A stretch of DNA of 64,000 nucleotides from Heterotrichella gracilis. Taxonomy: Eukaryota; Sar; Xanthophyceae; Tribonematales; Xanthonemataceae. The notes beneath the pieces were generated by a model, which had not been told where the DNA came from, did not search any database, and saw only the letters and a program-made list of their open reading frames with translations. Shown here piece by piece: positions 10,819-23,560 of this stretch. Made by a program: the position numbers and the translations under genes. The first letter of the stretch is position 1; each line of letters opens with the position of its first letter. The stretch is taken from NCBI GenBank assembly GCA_032358255.1, contig JAULBX010029599.1:62001-126000 (forward strand), given 5' to 3'.

Positions 10819-12026
10819 TCATCTGCCACCTTGATGGTCCCACTTTGTCCTCTTCCCTGCCTGTGCCAGCGCTGCAGCCTTGGCCTGCGCGGTCTGCACC
10901 GCTGTGTTCAGTTTTGGGAGCAGCGGGTTCTTGGACATGTCCGGCTGCGACGCAGACTTTGTGAACTCTATCCGCTGCCCTTTTTGCCTCTCCCCATGCT
11001 TCTTGTCCATATCTGCCTGCCACTGCTTCTGGAGGCTCTCGTAGTAGTCTTCCTTGGGGAGGCCGGCTGGGTCCCACTTGTCAGCTGGATAGCAGGTGCC
11101 AAAGTCGCTGATCTCAAAGAAATCCACCATCTTCTGCAGAAAGTCGGGGTTCCTGAAGCGCCTGTCCCGTTTGAGCTCCATCCTCAGGATGATCCCCTGC
11201 TTGCGCTGGATATCCAGGTACTGCTTCACCTTGGCCTGCAGCGGCAAAGGTAGTGGTGGTGGTGATCGGTTTGAGGAGCATGGTGCAGTTGGGCAAGGCA
11301 ACAGGAGACACGACTGGATGTGCAGCACAGCCAAGTTGTCAAAAGGGTGGGTCAGTTGGAATACAGCTTTCTTCAGCATGTCACCCACTATGAGGCCAAT
11401 GAATCACCGATTTAGGTGGTGTGCAGCGTGCGCTTGAAAACCCTATGGTGTGGTACCTGCACGCCTGGGTCACACTCCGTGTCTGGTGGCTCTGCCAGCT
11501 CGGGAGGAAGACTGTGCATGCCTTCGTCTGCTTCCCTGTCATCGACGTCAGGAGCCGCATCAACAGCTGCTTGCTGATCAGGCTCTGCGCCCGAGCCCCT
11601 TGAACCGCTTTGGCTGCTGTTTCCCGGTTGGGCTGCACCATCCCTGTTGCTCAGCAAGAGAATGCCCGCTCCTTCGCTTCCTGCATGCAAGGCAGCCCTA
11701 AGGTTTGACTTTCACGCTCAAACCTGCACTGCAACGAAGGTTTACAGCCAGGCACCGGCCTATACCATATACTTGTGGTGGGTCAGAGACCTTGCAGTGC
11801 ATACATATGCATGCATATGGCTTTCCTTTTGAACGCAAACGTAAAGGCAAAGCGTTGTAGTGCACAAAACCCAGGTGTATAGGCATGCAAAATAGCATAC
11901 ACTAGTTAAAGGATGCTCCAACGTACCCTCTTCTGCCTCACTCTCACTGCCCACATCATCCTCTTCTTCATCGCTACCATATGCTCCAATCAGCCCAGCG
12001 AGGGCCCCCGCCTTTCGCTTAGGCAT
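10819..12026 (-). CDS. SAP30BP: SAP30-binding protein / HCNGP homologue
   Basis: Three exons on the minus strand (12026-11927, 11680-11457, 11235-10819) give 246 residues. The N terminus MPKRKAGALAGLIGAYGSD followed by an acidic run is typical of SAP30BP. Residues about 109-246 form the HCNGP domain: KVKQYLDIQRKQGI, FRNPDFLQKMVDFFEISDFG, TCYPADKWDP, DYYESL and a C-terminal KRTKWD, each with a counterpart in animal SAP30BP (FRNP, DELGTNYPKDMFDP, SYYEAL, KSKWD). In animals the protein binds the SAP30 corepressor subunit and acts with RBM17 in pre-mRNA splicing. It lies head to head with the FNBP4-like gene. Identification is firm; function in algae is inferred. Confidence 0.9.
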
Positions 12027-12822
12027 GCTGGCTGAAACCCCCCTCTCAGCAATAGAACACTTGCTTGCACCCGAAGCCCAGTGTGAAAGCCGAGAATGCG
12101 CCAAGTGTGCTACCAGTGTGAAGTTCCTGATGCGCAGCCTTTACAGGTGATTGGGACCTGCGCAGCCTTTACAGTCGCAGAAATCTTCTCCACTACTGGT
12201 AAGGAGCAATAGCTATCGCATATATGGCCAGAGGCCGTATGGTGTTCAGGTACGGTCCACAGCCCAAACCACGCCCAAGTCGAATGCTGCCAAGTTAAAC
12301 TGCGAGCCGCAAACACATGCATACATATGCTGTCAGGGGTAAGACTGTATTCAAACGTCAGGATAGCTGCAAATAACTCGCTACCGGCTTGAAGGCTGCA
12401 GCTTTGTGTGCCCTGTCTGGTGAAAGTGTTGCTGCAGCTCAAGTGCTGACTATTTATCAGTGAAGTCGGACGCTGCAGCAGCCTAATTTACGCTTGCTTT
12501 ATTTCGACTTTCAGGGTTTGGGGTTCGCTACTTGCTTTTACCAGGCACTATCTGTGTCGCAACAGAGCAATACTCTGCCAGTGCCGCGTTGTCTTCGTCC
12601 AACTTCAGCAGCCTGGGTGATCTAGACTTGGTGGCCACCCGGTTTTAACATGGTGGTGACTGACTGTTCAGCCTGCCTCACCAGGACGATGCACCAGCAT
12701 TACAACACACTTTCAACAGCCTCCAGCCAGCGTGGTGAAGGTTATGCAGGCGGGGGTGCCTCCGGCAGCATCATTGCACAGTAGTGGAACAGCCATTCAT
12801 TGTCAAAAACCTCCCTGCCACC
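12027..12822. promoter_or_regulatory. Shared promoter region between SAP30BP and FNBP4-like genes
   Basis: The two start codons are divergent and 796 bases apart, so promoters must lie here. A perfect 16-base direct repeat TGCGCAGCCTTTACAG occurs at 12131-12146 and 12159-12174, 28 bases apart. I see no TATA box I would trust. Confidence 0.5.
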
Positions 12823-15800
12823 ATGCGCAAAAAGTCTGCAACTGGTGCACCTGTTGCGAGGAGATCGAAGGTTCACCTTGAAAGGGATGATGGTATTGAA
12901 GAAGCAGAGAGGGACCCCATAGCTGCTGCCTTGGCAGCCAAGGAACAGCGCAGGAGTAAGTTGGAACACTGCACCCCAAGCAGCATACCTGATGACCAGC
13001 GTCAACGCACAGCTTTTCTCACTGCTCTGTATCACTTGCTCCACAGATGAGCTGCTGAGGGCTGCTTTCAAGGCTGCTGCAGCCGCTGCACCCCCAGGTG
13101 TCACAACGCTGTTGTATGAGAATGGGGAGCCGGTCCACTTTGCTTCAAGCAGGGACCAAGGTAGGCAGCAAGACGCGCACAGCGCACAGCCCTTGCTGCA
13201 ACGCGAGGCAGCCTCGGTGCAGTGCTTGCTTTGTTGAGGGTAGTGGCACTGCACTAGTGCTTTGCATCACCGCAAGGGATCACTTGCCTCACTGCATTGG
13301 ATGCCCTGCTGGTGGGGTGCGCCACGGGCTAGTGTGTGACTGCCCCTTGCTTTGCTCTGTTGAAGCAGTGCCCCAACACATACACATACTCGCAAGTGCA
13401 TCTACAACATCCTGTCTGGCAACCGCGATGCAATTGTGATGAACGGAGGGCTTCCACCACAGATGTCCCCACCCCCACCCCGCTCTTCACATCCAAGTGT
13501 CCATCACATCAATCTGTGCACAATGCAAGAGTACTTGCTGCCATTTCATGGCAACCTGTGTGAGCCCAACAACATCAAGTGCAACTGGTCAGAGCACAGC
13601 AACTGGGGGGTGCTCCAAATTCCAGTCCATACAGCAATGCCGTGTACATCCTAAACCAAGCTGTGGTTGTAGCAGATCTGCAACGGAGCAGCTCAGCAAG
13701 CAAGGCAGACGCGGGAAATACAAGCTCTTCTAATCCGCAACGTGATGCAGTGGAGATCAACCCTCTGGCATCGTTGCTTGGATACAGGTGCGCCTCACTC
13801 CAGTGTTTTGTCTGTTGCCATGGAGGTGCCCAACACTTTGTTTGATGGCTCCTCCCCCTACCGCGCAGCCCCGGGGAAAACGAGGACAGTGATAGTGACG
13901 ATGATGAGCCCTTCAAGCACAAGCGGGAGCAGAGCGCGCAAGCTATGCAACAAGATGGCGCCCCGTCAAGCCAGCGCATCACTGCGGATACCAACCTGGA
14001 TGACGAGGTGCGTGGCACTTGTCCAGCTTCTGCTTCTGCTAAAAAGAACTGTTTTCTTACATCCGATTTCAGAAAGTTGTATGCATTTGAAGACTGGTAT
14101 AGCACAAATGCACAATTATAGGGGTTAGGTGCAGGTACTTGACAGGGTGGTGTGCGTACTGCAGTTGGCTATCTTCCTCAACGAGCTGGAGTCATCAGGC
14201 CTGCTGAAGGACAACGCTGACCAGGCAGCAGCTGCCGCTGAGGCCTCCACAGGTCCCTCCGCAGCGCCTGAGGAGCCCTCACAGGCCATTGAGGGCGAGG
14301 CGGCTGGCACCAGTGCGCCTGCAAGCAGCGACATGGATGTGGCTGCCACCAGCATGCCTGGCAGTGAGGGGGAGGCGGCTGGTGCCAGTGCGCCAGCGGG
14401 CAGTGAGGGCGGGGACGCTGGTACCAGTATGCCCGCAAGCATGTCAGGGAGCGGGAGGGCGGAGCAGAAGGTGTTGGGTGAGGTTTGTCCCACCTGGTTT
14501 GAGGTGCTGGACACTGGGAGCGGCAAGGTGTACTACTGGTGCAGCGTCAACAACGAAGTGGCCTGGGTACCACCGCCTGGAGCTGTGTCCACTCTGCAGG
14601 TACGGCTGGGCCGCTAATGGGATCACTGCCAGTAATTAGCATGTGATTTACATGCAATTGCAGATGCCTGGTACGCCATGTTAAACCTGCGATTCCCCAC
14701 TGCGTAGCCTGGCGAAGAGGCCAGGACCGAGGCCGCAATGGAGGGAAGCAAGGCAGCTGGCGAGGATGCATCCACTACCAGCATTGCAGCAGAGGAGCAG
14801 CAGCCTTCCACCCGCGAGCCTGATAGTGTGAAAGACGCGGAACCTTCCACAGCTGGGGCGGCATTCAGCCAGGAGCTGTTCCAGCGCCTACACAGGCAGC
14901 TACAAGAGGTTGTTAGCCAGCACCAGGATCAAGCGGTGGCAGATGTGCCTTGGCAATTTCGCGCAGCATTCCTGCTCGAGCAGCTCACCTACCTGCATGC
15001 CGGGCAAGAGGGCGAACAGCTCAATGCGCAGAGCTTTGCAGCCATGTATGCCGAGTACGTGCAGCAGCAGGTCATGCAGATTGCTGTGGCGAGCAGCCTC
15101 ATGCAGCACGACGAGCCTGGACCTGCACCGCCACCTGCGGTGCATCCTGCTGTTGGCCCAGAGCTTGAGGATGGCGAGCTGCCTGATGAGCCCCCTGAGC
15201 ATGCAGCACTCCATGCCCCCATTGCTGCGCCTGTGGACGCGGATCAGGCGCCATTGACCCCAGCAGCTGTTGATGAGGGCATGGAGGTTGACATGGAGGT
15301 GGAGGCCCCAGCGAGCACCGCTGTGCGTGTGGGGCGGGGCAAGTTCATTTCAGCGCCCCCCGTCATGACAGTGCCATCTGCCAGCTACGCCCTGGCGCCC
15401 CCCTTGCCTGGTGCTGTGGCGCCCCCTCTGCCGGTAGAAGACACACCACAGCCACCATCAGGTAAATAAATGGAAATGTGCGAAGGGCGAGACCATGTAT
15501 TAGTATGCATTTAGCATATCCAACCCTAGGCACCTGGTCCCTTGTGACCACCCTGAGGAAGGGGTAGTGTGCACCTGCCAATGTACCTACAGCTGGTGAG
15601 GGACAGGGATCCATGGCGTGAGATCACAATTGGTGGATGCATCCCACCTTGGGCACGCGCTGCTGGTATTCTGTCAATGGTGGCACCGCCTTGACTTCGT
15701 GTGAAATTATGCATGCAGATGGCGCGGATGGGCCTCCGCCATTGCCCACAGAACCGGTGCCAGGCACCCTACCCGATTACCCAAGCACCAGTGCGTACCA

Positions 15801-17090
15801 AGGAGGGGCAAATGGGAGTGCCTATGCCTCAGCTGCAGCAACTGGCGGCCATGTCAAGCGAAAGGAGTACAAATCTGAGGCAATCAAGGTACGCATGCTG
15901 GCCACAGGGCTGAACTGCCTGCTGTCATGTGGTTCATTTGCACCCGCAACAGTGACATTGGCGTCACCAGGTAGCAAGTTCCAAAGCTGCAGTATGTAGG
16001 CTAGATTGTCAGCGCGAGAGCTGAAGGTGCATGGGGACATTGGTGCAGGCCCCTGCCTCAGCAGAGCACAGCATTGCATCGCCAGCAGCCCCTGCAGCTG
16101 TGGAGCCGCAGACCAAGAGGAAGCGCGAGAAAGCAGTGCCTGTGGGGAAGACACCCAAGCTCGGAAAGGGCACGTCGCAGCTCATCAACAAATGGCAAGC
16201 GGTGAAAAAGGACCTGCAAGCAGAGGAGAGAGCGGCTGCTGAGAAAGAAGAGGTAAGCTGCAGTGCCATGCCAAACAGTTTGCTCTGTGTCGTAGCAACT
16301 TTCCTGTAGCAAGTTTCCCGCTATTCGCTAGTGGTGTGCATCAAGTACTGGCTCATGATTATTGAGCATCTCTGCATGCTGCGAGGGTGGCAAGGACTGG
16401 TCCAGTGCTGATCTTACCTGCGATACACGCCAGCGTGGGTGATGTCAAACTGCACCATCAAGGCCTCACCACCATCACCCATTGTCCATTCCCAGGAGGC
16501 ATTTGACCCCAACGCACACGAGCGCAAGAAGAAGAAGCAAATTGATGAGTGGCGAAAGGAGCAGGTTGCCTCAGGGTCAGCTGAGGAGAATGCAAACTTC
16601 CAGGTGGGTGACGCCAGTTCACTGTCCCAGTGATTTCAGATAGTATAGCGATGCCTTCAAGCGATGTGCTGGAATGGCAGCTGCAAGCAAGTGTCTTGGT
16701 GGTGACCTTGTGTTTGCTTTGTAGCCTTTGGCAACTGATTGGCGGGCAAGGGTGAAGAGCAAAACCAGCTCAAAGAGTGGTGCACGAGAGAAGAAGGCAA
16801 GTGCTCAGCACCCAGCGCCTCCTGACGTGGAGGGCCTTTCCAAGCATTTGCCTGCTGGCTGGCGAGCGCTTTTGGATGGATCGAGCGGGCTTGTGTACTA
16901 TGGCAACACTGCCACCGGGGTAAGGACGGATACCTGCTGTCATATGGTTGCTGCTAGCTGCATTCATTGGAGGACATCAAGCGTGTACCACGTGGGCATC
17001 GGTGGCGATTTGCTGTCCTTTGTTTTGATGATTTTCATAGTGAGTGAGAATGTCTGCGTGCAGGAAACATCGTGGGAGCTGCCAAAGTAG
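12823..17090 (+). CDS. FNBP4-like WW-domain protein
   Basis: Eleven exons (12823-12955, 13047-13160, 13673-13787, 13869-14007, 14165-14599, 14708-15461, 15719-15888, 16049-16252, 16496-16603, 16725-16919, 17064-17090) give 797 residues. The start ATG has a good context (GCCACCATGCG). Residues about 111-150 hold NPLASLLGY followed by an acidic EDSDSDDDE patch, as in formin-binding protein 4. Two WW-type modules follow: PTWFEVLDTGSGKVYYW at about 277 (its second Trp is in VAWVPPPG), and a C-terminal LPAGWRALLDGSSGLVYYGN completed by TSWELP from the last exon. Between them are coiled, proline-rich and Lys/Arg-rich parts (KRKREK, HERKKKKQIDEWRKEQV). Such proteins bind proline-rich ligands and co-purify with splicing complexes. 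Ortholog assignment rests on the domain order. Confidence 0.8.
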
Positions 17091-17637
17091 ATAGAGAACC
17101 TGTGAGAGGGTACAATGGGCCTTGGGTTGAGATGGTATCTTGCAACGGATCCGCAGCAGGGAAGTTGTTGTTGTTTATTCAGTACATGCTTTCCAGCAGT
17201 ACAGCAGGAATTAATAGTCACCCGTGTACACTTGCGCCAACAGCTCTGTTTCTTGGAGGGGAGTTGTTAACATTGCTTATTCATATGTTGGCCAATGGGT
17301 GCGGTACTGAGTGGTTCAGTGATCAAACTGTGTCGAGCAGTGCAACTAGGGTTTTTGTGTTACACCCCCCTGAAGGGTCCAGTTGTTAATGGGTCAGCCA
17401 TTCATAAGGTATCCAGCATATCACACGCCTTTCATACGTGACCAATTCCTTTCAAGCGCTTTTAATCCTACAGAGTTGAAAGAGACACCTTTGCATATTT
17501 GTTGTAAGTACAAACGGAGTGGGCATGCGTGCATGCCGTTAAGTCAACATCGACACAAATCGCAGAACATTGCTCGCCCAGTGACAGCAGATACCCTACT
17601 AGTCGTACCAAGAACCACAGACAGTTCGCTGTATGCG
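17091..17637. other. Intergenic region between FNBP4-like and CTL genes
   Basis: No coding signal. It holds the 3' flank of the FNBP4-like gene and the promoter of the CTL gene, both on the plus strand. No repeat stands out. Confidence 0.4.
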
Positions 17638-20600
17638 ATGGCGTGCTGCGGCTGCACCGGATGCTGCACGCATCGCGACGAGGATGACCAGGTACTAGGT
17701 TAGCTAGCTCACGTGAACCCAGGTGCCACACAGTGTCGCCTGCTCTGGTTGCACCACAAGCGCTCTGAAAGGGCGACATGACAACTTGCCTTTAATAGCT
17801 TTCGTGCACTTGTTTCATTCTCTTGCGGCACTGCTGCAACGCTTGCTTTTGGGCACCACCCGCTGACACACACAATGCCGGGACAACTCTGGTCCAGACC
17901 ATAGTTGAGAAGAGGAGCTGCCGAGATGTGCTTTTCCTCCTGGTTTTCACTGCGTTCTGGGGAGGGATGCTGTATATTTGCGTCACGGCATACAGAGATG
18001 GTGAGTAGATGGGCATGTCTGTGCCAGTGTGAAAGGCTAGCTTCCTCCTAGCTTTGCCTGCTAAGTACAAACGACTTCAACCTGCAACATTGTTCCCGGT
18101 TCAGTATGAATGCAGTAACAAACTGCATCCGTGCAGTACTTCTGCCACTCCCAACATGGGTTTCTCTGGTGTTGCAGGTGACCCTGACCGGCTCCTGTAT
18201 GGCATTGACTCCTATGGCAACCTTTGTGGGACACAGAACAAGTGGAATGGGACAACTGGTCCAAACCTGACAAAGAGGAAGAAGCTGTACTACCTGTACC
18301 CATATGACCTGTTCAGCCCCGCCACCTACAAGCTTGCAAAGTCAGTCTGCGTGGAGGAGTGCCCCACCACAGCCAACGTCTGCAGCCTGGGGAGCCTCCC
18401 ATGTACCGCCCCATCCCAGTACATGTAAGCCCACAACCTTTCCTTCTCCTGCTGCCACTGCTGTACAACTTTGAGATGATGTACAGCCTATTCAAATATG
18501 CACAGCCTATTTAAATATGCGAAGCAGTGCTGTGTGATAACACCCCCCACCCACCCACCCACCCAGCTGTGCACACTTCAGGTGCCCATACTACCGAGTG
18601 GCTCAGTCGGGGCTCTACGGAACCCTCCAAAGTGTGGATACATGGAACACAACCTACTTTGCAGAACTGGGCTCCACCAACTCCAGCGCCTGTTTGCCGC
18701 ACCTTGGCAGCCTGTCTGGAAGCTACATGTCACAATACACATCAAACTCTGCGTGTGGCAGCTACTACAAGGCCTCCAGCCAATACCCTGACAAGGGGCC
18801 ATGCTACCCAGTGTGGGTGGAGACCACGGAGTACTTCAACAGGTGTGCAATGCAGTGGTGCACGGTGCTATGCTACTGTGACCCCTCCAACCCGTCTTGT
18901 GCATGTCGAGGCAGACTGGTTGCAATGGTTGTCAGGATGAATATCAAGATGATCTGCAGACAGTCGACAGTGCCGAATGCAATATGGCAGTCCCTGCAAG
19001 CCCCTGCAGGATGCTTGTTGGAACACTGATGCAGGGGTGTGCGTTTACTTGCAGGTGCTTTCCCAACATCACATCCCTCACGGCCATGAATGGCAACTCC
19101 AGCTCAGCCTCCTCTATGCTCACATCCTTCAAGAACCCAGGGAACCGCATGCAGCGCTACATTGCCGACATCCGCAAGGGCATTCTCATCGTGGTAATTG
19201 CAGGGCTGGGCGGTGGCCTGGTGCTGTCGCTGCTGTGGCTGGTGGTGCTGCGCTTCTTTGCTGGGCTGATGGCCTGGGTGGCGGTGGTGGCTGTGAATGC
19301 CACCTTCATTGGCTGCACAGTCCTGTCGTACCAAAAGGTATGCTGACGCAATGCGCTTTGCAGTGACATCCCATACTGTCCCCTGCATTCCAAGGCATCA
19401 TTCCAAGTTGGCAAGCATCCAGGATGTGATTTAGTACGAGTGCATTGCGGTGGCTGGTGTAATAACTTGTTGAGCCATGGTGCCGGACCGGGTATGGTGC
19501 ATGCCGCCTGGTTGCAGGGGCATTTCCTCTCTTTCTGTCTGTTCATAAGTGCTGAAGTGCAGCATTTCACATATGTGACTCCACCTGTGGAATCTGGCGC
19601 AATGGTCCATTAAAAAACTATGGTAATAATTGAAAATAAAACAAATATAAAATATAATTAGGGGCAAGTGTGAGGTTTATGAAATGCTTCACCATTGTGC
19701 AGGCTGGCATGTTGGGCTCATGGGGCCAGGTTGGTGCCTACATGTCTGTCTACCTGTCAGAGAGCAGCTTTGATCCAACCAGTGGTGATAAGCAAGTCTG
19801 GAAAATCATCGCCATTGTTGGCTCTGTGTTGAGCGGCTTGCTCGTCATTGCAACACTGGTGATGATACGCCGTATCATGGTAAGGGCATTGTGCTGGCAC
19901 GTGCGATTAATACTTGTGGAAAACTCATTGACCGGCAACTGTATTGGTATCTATAGTCCACTCCTCTATGTAGTTGCCTGCCATTATACTGCATGCATAT
20001 GTAGTTGCCTGCCATTATAATGCTCAACTAAATTAAATACGCATTTAATTTAATTGAGCAGTGTCCCATCAAATCTGCCATCAGGTCCATGAGCAGCAAA
20101 GCCAATGTGATCTTGTCCTATCGTCCAGGTTGCAGTTGCATGTATGAAAGTGGCAAGCAAGGCTGTCGGAACAGTGCCGGGAGTGTTGCTCTTCCCGTTT
20201 TTGACATTTTTAATGACGGGAGGTCTGATCGTGTACTGGATAATGGTCACTGGCTTCATTTACATTGCCGGTGACGTTGTACCCAAGATGTACAATTCAA
20301 CAGCCGCTGCAACCATTCCAAGTACTGCAACGGTTTTCCAGGTAGTTATCTGCACGTCCAATGCAATGCTGCCTGTGCTATATTGATGCATCACGGATGA
20401 TCCCAGCTGGCCTGCATACTTACAATGGCCTTGTATTTAATTTTTGCCAATCAATCACAATGCACAATGGATGAGGCGGACACCCTGAGATGATGTTCAT
20501 ACTTTGAAATAATTGCTCAGCAAAGGGCATCATATTAGCATCATAGAACCTGTGTTGGTGTGACAAGCTGCCATGCTGTGGGCAGACAACGTTCACCATC

Positions 20601-22696
20601 TGGCTGAGCAACACCACCGGCACTCCCGCCCCGGCATCACCACCACCCCCTCCAGCTGCTAGCGCCAACACCAGCACAGCAGCTGTATCCATTAGCGCTG
20701 AGGAGTGCGCTGCCAACCCCAACTGCTACTACGACATCGACTGGAACGTCACGTACAAGTACATGTTCATCTACCACCTGTTTGGGTTGCTGTGGACTGC
20801 GCAGTTCATTGCGGGCTTTGGGTAAGTGGGCATGCGCAACTGCTCTTCAGTCACAAATTTACACCTGCAGGCCAGATATTGAGCCATGATGTTGGCCCTC
20901 TTGTGGCCAATAACGATGTGGTGCAACCCGCAATGTAATGTGCTTACAATTCCTCTTATAAAAATACTACTTTTTTCAAATTTATTGTGGATATTTTTTA
21001 TGCACCCCTATTTATCTTGTCATTGTTTTAGCATTGCAACATGGTCTTACTTTGTTGGTGCCAAACGCACTGTCTACAGTGTTGACTTTGTATGTAAATT
21101 GTTGGGTGCAGGTATGTGGTAATATCTGGAGGTATTGCGCACTACTACTGGACACATGGCGACCGAAGCAAGATGCCAACATTCCCGGTCCTGCGCTCTG
21201 TGCACTACGCTGCCAGATACCACCTGGGATCCATTGCTTTGGCCTCCTTCCTTGTGGCCATTGTCCAGTTTGTCAGGGTGGTGTTGGTGTACGTCAACCG
21301 CAAGTCAAAGGAGGTGCAGGCTGCCAACTCCTGGGTGAAGTACATCATGTGCTGCTTGCGGTGCATGCTGTGGTTCGTGGACAAGGTCTTGCAAATCATC
21401 AACAGGTACGGGCATGATTTGCGTGGTGGCCATGATCTGGAAAATGCTGTTTGATAGAAATGGCATTGTAATGTTCCCCATCCACCGGGAAGGCAGCTGC
21501 GCTGTGTTCCACCACCCACTCCTGGCCCGCTTCTCTGGCTCATGACCTCCACCAAACCCTTGCTTGGGGTTCTCCCCACGGAGAGGGAGCGCTGCATCAT
21601 TTGACGGGTCTCCTGCAGTGCAATTAGAGATAAAAATAGGCTTGTATGCACTGCAATGTTGGTGGTGCCCCTGGAAGTAAATCCTTACTGCAGCATGCAT
21701 AGTTACAAGATTGTGATTTTGATAGCATGCAATACTAACAGTAACACATGGATCACTGTATTCAATTAATCTTGCCTTTGCAGGAACGCATACATTATGG
21801 TGGCTGTGAAGGGCAAAGCCTACTGCCCATCCGCCGCAAGAGCTGTTTCCCTCATTGTCTCCAATGCTTTGCGAGTAGCAGCCGTGAACACCGTTGGTGA
21901 CACCCTTATCTTCTTTGGGAAGCTATCTGTTGCTGCTGGCTGTGGCGTTGGTGCGTTCTTCCTCAGCAATTGGGAGTACTACACTAACCCAAGCAAATAC
22001 CCCGACACCTACCTGTCAAGTCCGCTGCTACCCATTGCGCTTACAATTGGCATTGCCTACATGGTTGCCAACTGTTTCCTTCAGGTAAACCAACCAGCTC
22101 ATCACAGTGATATGTACATAGCTGTAGGGCGCATTATCATGCTTTTTGTGGAATACGATATATAAAAACGAGTAAATGCTTGTAAGGGCAGAGCTGGGTG
22201 GTGCAGACTGTGCAAGGGTAGGCAATCGCTGTGGTGTACTGCTTGAGCGCATTTATAATTAATGGCAGTGAATTTTCATGGCCCGCCCTGGCAGCGCCCA
22301 CTGATGGGCTCATCTCATACTGCCGCAAGGTTGGCAATGGTTGGTTACCATTGCAAAATCAACGTCTTTCCAATACGTTCCCTAGTAGCCACACGGCATG
22401 ATGACAGAACCCACGGTACTGACCTGGGTGCATGCCTGCAGGTGTATGAGATGGCTGTGGACACTGTGCTGTTGTGCTTCTGTGAAGATTGCGAAGCACA
22501 CAATGGCCATCCCCAGTACGCTCCCCAGCTGCTGCTGGAAGCTATCGGCGATGCTGAGAGGCTCCAGAAGAAGAAGGGGCGGCAGAGCACTGGCAGCGAG
22601 CATCATGAGGCAGACAACAAGGTCAAGGCCAAGAAGAAGAAGCGCAACAAGGCGCTGGAGGTGGTGGTGCCCATCAATGCAAGTGCAGCAAGCTGA
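17638..22696 (+). CDS. Choline-transporter-like protein (CTL/SLC44 family)
   Basis: Eleven exons (17638-17691, 17898-18000, 18178-18424, 18582-18842, 19055-19337, 19703-19879, 20129-20341, 20586-20821, 21112-21405, 21784-22084, 22442-22696) encode 807 residues. The protein has the SLC44 plan: a short cysteine-rich cytosolic N terminus, one membrane segment (about 30-48, DVLFLLVFTAFWGGMLYICV), a large extracellular loop with paired cysteines (PCTAPSQYMCP, SNSACGSYY), then about nine more membrane segments from residue 262 on. GGIAHYYWTHGD and the RVAAVNTVGDTLIFFGKL region are conserved in the family. The C terminus is charged (KAKKKKRNKA). Family members move choline or related compounds across plasma or organelle membranes. 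An alternative ATG at 17633 is out of frame. Confidence 0.9.
19967..20060 (+). repeat. 22-bp direct repeat plus 40-bp perfect-loop hairpin in a CTL intron
   Basis: TATGTAGTTGCCTGCCATTA occurs at 19967 and again at 19998. Directly after lies an inverted repeat: 20021-20038 pairs with 20043-20060 with one mismatch in 18 (TGCTCAACTAAATTAAAT against ATTTAATTTAATTGAGCA) around a 4-base loop. Confidence 0.85.
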
Positions 22697-23560
22697 ACAT
22701 CTCCTGAGCAGCCTGGCACATCAAGCATTTCTCCACTGGAAGGGAGTGAATGATGCTTGAAAGGATGCAGGTGCACGATTCACACGTCCAGCATGCATAC
22801 AGTTTCTTGGCAGTTGCAGCACAAACCTGTCCCGTGGAAGTGTTGGCGATGCCCTAATCCAGCATTTGTCGGCGTTTTATGATGCTCTTCAGACTCGACA
22901 AAATTAATGCAGCAGCTGTGAAATTTAAACTTGACAATAATTGCGCCACAAGCGACACTGTTTGTCTGGCACGTTTCAAACTGCTGGATTTGTTTTAGGT
23001 ATCAAACTTTCATCTCTTTCCTTTGGACATTCATTGCCAGTGGCAGCCAAGTACAATTTTTGAGGTTGAAGCGTACATGGTACTGAGACACGTGCTGTAC
23101 CCTGGTGCGCACATGGCATGCGTATTGCCAGGGGAATTCCTCGTTTATATATTAACGCCCCTGGTATTGCGCATTATTACAAAACCCATGGCAAACTTCA
23201 AAGTGCACCTGCGGTCCCACATCTGCGCTTTGCACATTCCCTTTCCCTCATCGTTCCTTTCTTCCCATCTCAAGTTGGAATTCAATTCAGAATTCACAAG
23301 TAAAACAAGTAAAAGACATCAGCACTTGCAGTATGCCAGGTCAGTGATACATGGTATTGTTATCTGTCAGGCTTTTGGCTGTGTGGCTATTGCAGTATGC
23401 ATGACCTGTCTGTACATTTTATTCTGAACTACTCCGCACACCCCACCTCTGTACACCCCGTAGGCAATGGAAGTATACAGGCCGCATGGTGCAGCACCAT
23501 GTCTTCTCATTTCTCAATCTCACTGCACGTCTTCCCCCTGCGCCCTCCGCTGCGCCCCTT
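22697..23560. other. Intergenic region between convergent CTL and plastid-protein genes
   Basis: Contains the CTL 3' UTR, the CTL exon copy annotated separately, and the 3' UTR of the small minus-strand gene. Apart from the CTL copy I see no coding sequence. Confidence 0.5.
23007..23305 (+). pseudogene. Decayed copy of CTL exons 8-9
   Basis: Bases 23007-23040 read FLWTFIASG, matching the end of CTL exon 8 (LLWTAQFIAGFG). Bases 23141-23270 match CTL exon 9: GGTATTGCGCATTATTAC and CCCATGGC against GGTATTGCGCACTACTAC and CACATGGC, translating to GIAHYYKTHG against GIAHYYWTHG, then PHLRFAH against PVLRSVHY. The copy lies about 310-610 bases after the CTL stop, in the same orientation, has lost the surrounding exons and ends in stops. 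It looks like the remnant of a local tandem duplication. Confidence 0.65.
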
